Of a stretch of DNA of 64,000 bases, positions 58,386-64,000 are shown in pieces. The first letter of the stretch is position 1, and every line of letters starts with the position of its first letter. The DNA comes from Pomphorhynchus laevis (Eukaryota > Acanthocephala > Palaeacanthocephala > Echinorhynchida > Pomphorhynchidae). A program made the position numbers and the translations under genes. The DNA lies in contig WNNJ02002964.1 in the NCBI GenBank assembly GCA_012934845.2, positions 1-64,000 of the forward strand. Direction: 5' to 3'. Below the pieces are notes generated by a model. It was not told where the DNA came from. It was given only the letters and a program-made list of their open reading frames with translations, and did no database searches.

Positions 58386-58929
58386 TTGCACGAGATGATG
58401 TAATTGACTAACTCCTTGATGGTATAAATATTAATGGATCTCTTTTAAAAGGGCTCTGTTGATTGAAGTATCCATTTGAATATGATTAAACGTCTCTAGA
58501 CATCGAATATGCTTCTTCATTAAGATCTAGAGAATCGAGAAAGATCGACACGCTGTCCTTGTACTTTTTCGTTTTTGATTTTGTTCTTATGGATACGATT
58601 GAAAATGAAAGAGACAGACCGTTGGTCAGTTAGTAAGTTAAAGGTTCGTCCCGACAGGTAATGTATCTAGTGACGAACAGACTCTACAATAGCAAAAACC
58701 TATTTTCCTATCGATACTAAATTGAAGGCGCGTTTACCAAGACAATGAGAACAGAATACAACGGTTTTTCTTTGCTGGGTTAATACCGCGCCAGATGCAT
58801 CTGTTTCGACTGTAAATGGTAATGAAAAATCGATTGGGCATAATGTGGCGATTGCAATTTTTACGAATAGGCTCAAACGCATGAAAGGCTTCTTTAGGTG
58901 ATGGGAAATTTAGAATAGCTAGAGGTGAA

Positions 58930-59213
58930 TGGTGCGAAGATAAACGTCGTAATCAAACTCCGACTACTTCTCGTAACTTTTCGTCTCATCACTGTTGGCT
59001 CCGCATTGTTTATCAACCTTCCTTTCTTAGACGACACTTGCCCACCTCTCTATAACTGCGTAACCGTAATTCTCTCTTACTCTACGTTCCCAATTACTCT
59101 AAAAACTACGGTCTCCGATCCTTTATCGTCGCCGCCCCACTCACCTGGAATCAACTCCATCTCGACGTCCGCCGCGCTTCCTCCTTTATCACATTCAAAC
59201 ACCTCCTCCGATC
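58930..59213 (+). mobile_element. P-family LINE fragment inside the gypsy fossil
   Basis: It matches 62,650-62,915: AAACTCCG...CTTCTCGTAACTTTTCGTCTC, FINLPFLDD, LTWNQLHLDVRRASS and TFKHLLR. It ends at TCCGATCATAAATTGAAGG without the family hairpin. The host fossil sequence on its left (58,719 onward) reappears on its right (59,214 onward). Confidence 0.78.
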
Positions 59214-59687
59214 ATAAATTGAAGGCGCGTTTACCAAGACAATGAGAACAAAATACAACGATTTTTCCTTGCTGGATTCAAATCGCGCCAATCTCCTGAT
59301 CAGATGCATCTGTTTCGACTGTAAATGGCAATGAAAAATCGATTGGGCATAATGTGGAGGTTGTTATTTTTTACGAATAGGCTCAAAAGCATGAAAGGCT
59401 TATTTAGGTGATAGGAAATTTTGAACATTAGATAGAGGTTGAACAAGTTGAGAGTAATTACGTACCCATTTCGAATAGTGCGAGAATAAACGGAGTGTAC
59501 GTTATAATTGTTTTTGGTTACAAGGAAATTTTAGATCATATAGAGCCTTTACACGAGTTTGATCATTACGCTTTGGTCCATTGTCAATACAGAGTAATGT
59601 TGTACTTAGAATTTAAAAGAATTATCTGGTTATAAATACTTACAATCAATTCAATCAGTTCCATATAAATTCATGGACAAACATCGA

Positions 59688-59740
59688 TAAAGACAAACAT
59701 CGAGTAAAGACAAGCATCGATAAAGACAAACATCGAGTTT
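59688..59740. repeat. Short tandem repeat GACAAACATCGATAAA/GAGTAAA
   Basis: ACAAACATCGA or ACAAGCATCGA occurs four times, with alternating spacers TAAAG and GTAAAG, within the gypsy fossil. Confidence 0.8.
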
Positions 59741-59807
59741 GTTTGGTGAATTGGATAATAGCTTTGGAATTATTTTCAGAGCTATTATTAAACGAGTTGG
59801 ACGTCCT

Positions 59808-59836
59808 GGCCCAACTCGTTTGGAACGAGTTGGGCC
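59808..59836. repeat. Perfect 13-base inverted repeat, 3-base spacer
   Basis: GGCCCAACTCGTT-tgg-AACGAGTTGGGCC. A further AACGAGTTGG lies just before it (59,791-59,800). It sits inside the gypsy fossil between RT and RNase H pieces. Confidence 0.9.
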
Positions 59837-61560
59837 AGTACGCTTTATTCCATTGCCAATTCGATATCCTAAAATAACTGTTTTTGTTAACCATACACTT
59901 ATTTTCATTGAGATTTGTTGTACTTAAAGGCAGTTTATTGGAATTTCTCAAGATTAAGATCGTGTTGTTGGGTTGCTCCACAAATGATGATCTCGTGAGT
60001 ACGCATATCATTTATTATCCTTTGAAAAGCAGCCACTGCGTTTGTTAAGCCAAAAGAAACTCTTCTGAACTGATATAATCTATCATCGGCTTCAAAGGCA
60101 GTCAAGTATTTTCCATCTTCTTTTAAGGGAATTTGATGGTACACACTTTTAAAGTCAAGTATGCTGAATACTTTGTTAGCCATATTTTTTATTTATAAGA
60201 TTATCAATATTAGGTAGAGATATACATCATGGACAGTTTGTGTGTTGACTGTTTGTGAATAGTCGATGACAAGGCGCCATTTTCCGTCTTTATGAACAAC
60301 TAATATTTGAACCCGCCATGCCGATCGAATTGGTACAATGATGTTCACTGACAGCAACCGATTGATTTCCACAGCAATATACTTATTGTCACACTGGGTG
60401 TGGCGGCGAGAAGGCGTCGTGATAGGTTTCCACATTTTATGATCGTCTAGAGATAATGTCGGAGCAGGCAGCTCGACACTCGATAATTGTCCAACGATTA
60501 GTTGCTTTTCACTGACATTATTCAACAAATTAACAGATAAAAACCAGAATGAAGATTAATAAAAGGATGACCGAGGATGATAATACAACACAACTTTGGC
60601 ATAACCAGGAATGATACGTCTTTGTACTTATAAATACAATATAGGAATGTGAACGAGCAACGTTTACTGCAAATATAACTATGAGCAGAATTGGCCATAG
60701 TGATTTTAACTAAATATGTCTCAGTATTTACCTATAATTTGCAAACTGTCTTTGGATCTATAAAATTTAATGAACTACCTATATCGAATAACACTTTAAC
60801 CGTATGATCACGTGCCTTAATGCCAATTATTAGACTGTTCAATTTTGAATGTAGTTGTAGTTTGCACTACCACTACAAAAATAACATTAGAAATTACTAG
60901 CAGGGCATCGATGACGTTGATGTTTGCTAACTCCACAAAAATAACATTGGCTTCTGTATTTGGAATGAGTTACGACCAAAACTTTTATTAAACTTATCAC
61001 AATCCTTATAAGTAACGTCAACAACATTGTTCGAAACGGCATTAACTTGAAAATCTTAATGATGTTGGTAGGTGATCACTTGAACTTAAGCGGATTCTAT
61101 AGTTCTTGCGATCTAGTTCTTTGATTCTATAGTTCTTGCGATTTTTGTTTATCAATTCCATCGGTATCGAGTATACGCTGCCGAATTTTGTTCGAATGCG
61201 GGACAGCGATGAATGAGTGGTCTACAAATATACCGGGCAGCTCGTACGCTGTCAATCTTTGGGCACTGACGTGCAAGGGTCTACAGATTTTCGATATACT
61301 GTGCCGTGTTCTGATCGTGTTACTGCTTATGTACAAAGGGAGTGGCGTCTATACACGACACTAGTTGGTTTCACGAACGTATTCGCCAGTGCTTCAATGG
61401 TAGAATCGAATGTACTATACATTCATCGATTTTGTCGAATAATTGGGCTAATACAGAAATTTTTAATACACAGTTTGTCTTTATCAACATTTAATTTCAT
61501 GTGAGTACGAAATGATAAAATCGGTAACGCCAGTGTCGACATTCTCGTTCTGCATCTGCA

Positions 61561-62029
61561 GATCAGATAATAGCTTTAGAATCGCAGGCTTGAATATAGA
61601 GTCCGTACTGTACATTTTGTGAATAAAATCGTAGTAACCAAAAATTGGATTTTATTCACAAATCTAACAAACATGCAAAAGTTATCAGCTTTGTTTTACG
61701 AAAATATCACCAACTTTTAAGCTGCAATCGGTACGTTGTCTGTAATAATAATTGTATAATTATATTGCAACCGCTTCGTTAGTGAACACGTGTATCATGA
61801 ACTCGTAAACTCGTGTATCATAAATCGTGAACTCATGATCATGAATATTTACCAATATGAAATTAAAGCTTGTATATATCACCATTTAATATTTAAATGT
61901 GATTTTTGATGCTATATGATGACGTTTTATGACGTTTGCCTCAGCTGTTCATATTATGCAAGACAATAATACAAACATAACTTAATAGTTGTATCACATT
62001 ATATATAAAAATAAATCAAATTAACCAGC
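61561..62029. other. Gene-free interval
   Basis: It has a short inverted repeat at 61,619-61,660 (TGTGAATAAAATC against GATTTTATTCACA) and repeated CTCGTGTATCAT / GAACTCGTAA near 61,795-61,830. No gene is recognised. Confidence 0.4.
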
Positions 62030-62480
62030 GATTTGTGTCTGGTAGTAGCAAAGCATCGATTCCGCTAATATGCTTGAATTTATCCATCGATTCGTCTTTA
62101 ACTGTACTAGTGCTTAGTGAATTCCACAACTTCATATTTCAGCGGTTAAACTGTAGTGTTCTTGTATGAGCAATCCGCTGACGCTCCAAAACTAAAGAAT
62201 ACCAATGTAAATACCGGTTTGATCGAACAGGGATAATGTCAGACAAAGCATGACGAGGCACATAAAAATCTTCAAAATCAAATACATTACATAAACACGG
62301 GGATGCATATAGTAAATGACTGAACCGTACGCGTTGATCGATGTTTTGAACATTTGTGAATCAAAGGAGTTAAATGTACTCGATAGAAGACCCACATTGC
62401 GATTCACCTTGGAGCACGTATACTCAGTATGATGCTTTGCCGAAGGGTTATTTGAAATCTAAACTCCAAGGTTCTTGAAA
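62030..62480 (-). mobile_element. CR1-like LINE fragment related to LINE A/B
   Basis: The minus strand reads FKNLGV...HHTEYTCSKVNRNVGLL, then a jump to RHALSDIIPVRSNRYLHWYS, QRIAHTRTLQFN and KLWNSLSTSTV. These are the thumb and C-terminal end of the LINE A/B ORF2 (compare YKYLGV, NTEYICSKAMRMVGFL, QRIVHSRTIQF and NSWNRL). The middle is deleted and the frame broken. Confidence 0.7.
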
Positions 62481-62489
62481 TGTTCCATC

Positions 62490-63003
62490 TAAGGCTACTG
62501 CCTTAGCCTTTTCGCCAATTCTCCAAAATCCATCATCCTACCCCTACAACAAATAATCAACACCGCCGTTCGAGTGCTCTTTCGTCTCCGTCGCTTCGAC
62601 CACACATCCACATATTTTGCCCAACTCTCCTGGCCCACCATCCACATCCGCATCAAACTCCGCCTTCTTCTCGTTACCTTTCGTCTCATCGCTGTCGGCT
62701 CCCCATCGTTCATCAACCTTCCTTTCTTAGACGATACTCGCCCCACCTCGCTATCGCTTCGTTCCTGTCATACCCTCTTACTCCACGTTCCTAATTACTC
62801 CAACAACTACGGTCTCCGATCCTTCCTCGTCGCCGCCTCACTCGCCTGGAATCAACTCCCTCTCGACGTCCGCCGCGCCCCTCCTTTATCACATTCAAAC
62901 ACCTCCTCCGTTCACACCTTCTCGACACCTGATTCACAGTCTTGTTTTGTTGTGGTCATGTAAGCGTGCTCTGGCACGCATCTGCCACGTTAAAATAAAT
63001 CAT
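62490..63003 (+). mobile_element. P-family LINE, 5'-truncated C-terminal domain and 3' end
   Basis: An open frame of 129 codons starts in the C-terminal domain: VLFRLRRFDHTSTYFAQLSW, RIKLRLLLVTFRLIAVGSPS, FINLPFLDDTRPTSLSLRSC, AASLAWNQLPLDVRRA. It ends with the hairpin GCGTGCTCTGGCACGC (62,964-62,979) and AAATAAAT. It is the cleanest copy of this domain in the window. Confidence 0.85.
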
Positions 63004-64000
63004 TTTTTTCATGAGTTTAATATATTCATCCTCAAGACGATAATTAAACTGAAAAATACTGTTTAATCCTTTAATATGTAGATGTGTTCATTTCTGAATG
63101 TTTATATCTAGACGATTTGCATGCGCCCAACTGGCAACTATGTCGACATCGTTTTATAATCACTCCAAATCTGTTAGCACCCTTATCTGCCTCCAAACTT
63201 TCAAATAATCTACTTATGTGTTTGTGCTTATGTACTTACCCACAGCTATTGTACCTTCGTGGCAGTGTTAGTGTTTCTTTTACAGTAGCCCGCTCAATGA
63301 GAACGTTAAGGACCTTACGAAGGTAAGTCATAATCGGTGACAAAAAGTTAGTCGTCAAATATTCGACAACATAGAGTAAATCCTTCAAATAATCGACCGC
63401 CATCAATTGCCTGTGAGGCTCAATTTTCATTAGTACCGACTGCTAGTTCTAGACAATTTAAACTCTCCCAAGAAAGTTAAACGTTATCTGAGGGGTGGTA
63501 AAAATCACTCAGCAACAATTCGCAAAGTAGATTGGATGACGATATTTAGCATCTTCACGATGTGTTTTCAAAAATTTTTCTTAATAGTGATGTGGATGTT
63601 GCGAAGTGTCTAAAAGTTCAGAAAGTTTTGACTAGGCAAGAAACTATTAGTTAATTCGAGACTTTTAAAAGCTCTTATTGACTCAAAAGTTGTCAACTTC
63701 CTACTCAAGCATGCATTTAGATTATCAGTTTCTGATTTTCGTATACTTCACGATTTATCTACTTCAGATCGTTTGAGAATACACGAGGATTTCGATGAGC
63801 TGTACTTTCAGCTGGAAAGTGGCAAAAACAACCTGTGCCCTGAATTTTCGGGTGGTCAAGTGCCGTCCCACTGTCCGGTGGGCACCCTTACTTCTGTAGA
63901 GTCAGACGTCTGTTGGTTCGTTTGCAGGTTAATTAGTTGACTTCGTAAGCGTTACTGAGCGTGTCACAGTTTGCCATTATACGAACATTTTAGTCGGTCA
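63004..64000. other. Unassigned right end of the window
   Basis: No gene is recognised. Short frames such as PSHCPVGTLTSVESDVCWFV (about 63,861-63,920) look protein-like and could belong to a LINE that continues past the window edge. That is a guess. Confidence 0.3.

Larger units (their letters stand above)
57941..61560 (-). mobile_element. Ty3/gypsy-type LTR retroelement fossil
   Basis: Minus-strand pieces occur in the order expected of a Ty3/gypsy internal region. A gag CCHC zinc knuckle lies near 60,910-60,955 and an aspartic-protease region near 60,750-60,850. Reverse transcriptase follows (60,193-60,528 and 59,935-60,183, with motifs such as WRLVIDY and FGLTNAVAAFQ), then an RNase H region near 58,700-58,880 (VETDASGAVL), repeated at about 59,215-59,420, and an integrase region near 57,950-58,060 (TVVDEYSR). 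No LTRs were recognised. It is broken in many places, holds an inserted P-family LINE fragment and internal duplications, and looks old. Confidence 0.75.

Overview
The window is AT-rich, intron-rich and repeat-rich nuclear DNA from an animal. The only host gene I can identify is a minus-strand RN-tre/USP6NL-type TBC-domain Rab GTPase-activating protein. Its exons are short (46-118 bases, plus one long last exon), and its introns of up to 4 kb are filled with retroelement debris. The mix of CR1-like, RTE-like, I-like and restriction-endonuclease-type (RLE) LINEs, Penelope-like elements (PLEs), a Ty3/gypsy fossil and a tRNA-derived SINE fits an AT-rich invertebrate bilaterian. I cannot name the species or phylum.

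Layout. 1-11,300: AT-rich DNA with PLE fragments (160-715, 7440-8100), an array of PLE end-modules (8930-10550), and a 5'-truncated LINE (4138-4547) between two 156-base direct repeats. 11,320-17,045: a decayed RTE-like LINE, a scrap of an I-like LINE, then a decayed RLE-type LINE; an inverted fragment of the RLE family lies at 20,160-20,700. 21,673-35,111: the RN-tre gene on the minus strand. I could place eleven coding exons with matching splice phases; the exon or exons between exon 1 and the 33.2-kb exon were not found. Its introns carry more PLE modules (25.8-28.6 kb, inverted) and the longest PLE copy (31.84-32.99 kb). 37,380-48,640: several plus-strand copies of one CR1/L2-like LINE family, which I call the P-family. 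One copy is split by a nearly intact minus-strand CR1-like LINE (LINE A, about 43.5-47.8 kb) with a tRNA-derived SINE at its tail. 49,020-51,000: an internally deleted I-like LINE. 51,638-51,788: a possible exon of an unknown host gene. 52,613-57,000: a second nearly intact CR1-like LINE (LINE B). 57,940-61,560: a broken Ty3/gypsy fossil with a P-family fragment inside it. 62,030-63,000: further LINE fragments.

How the parts relate. Most of the window is a layered record of retroelement insertions. LINE A and LINE B are the youngest: each has an ORF1 with a Cys4 zinc motif and an RRM-like region, overlapped by an ORF2 with AP-endonuclease and reverse transcriptase, and they carry only one and two in-frame stops. 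P-family copies share a terminal GCGTGC...GCACGC hairpin. PLE end-modules share a block of interleaved inverted repeats. In the host gene, both catalytic motifs of the TBC domain (IDLDVNR and YCQ) are intact, so it is probably functional.
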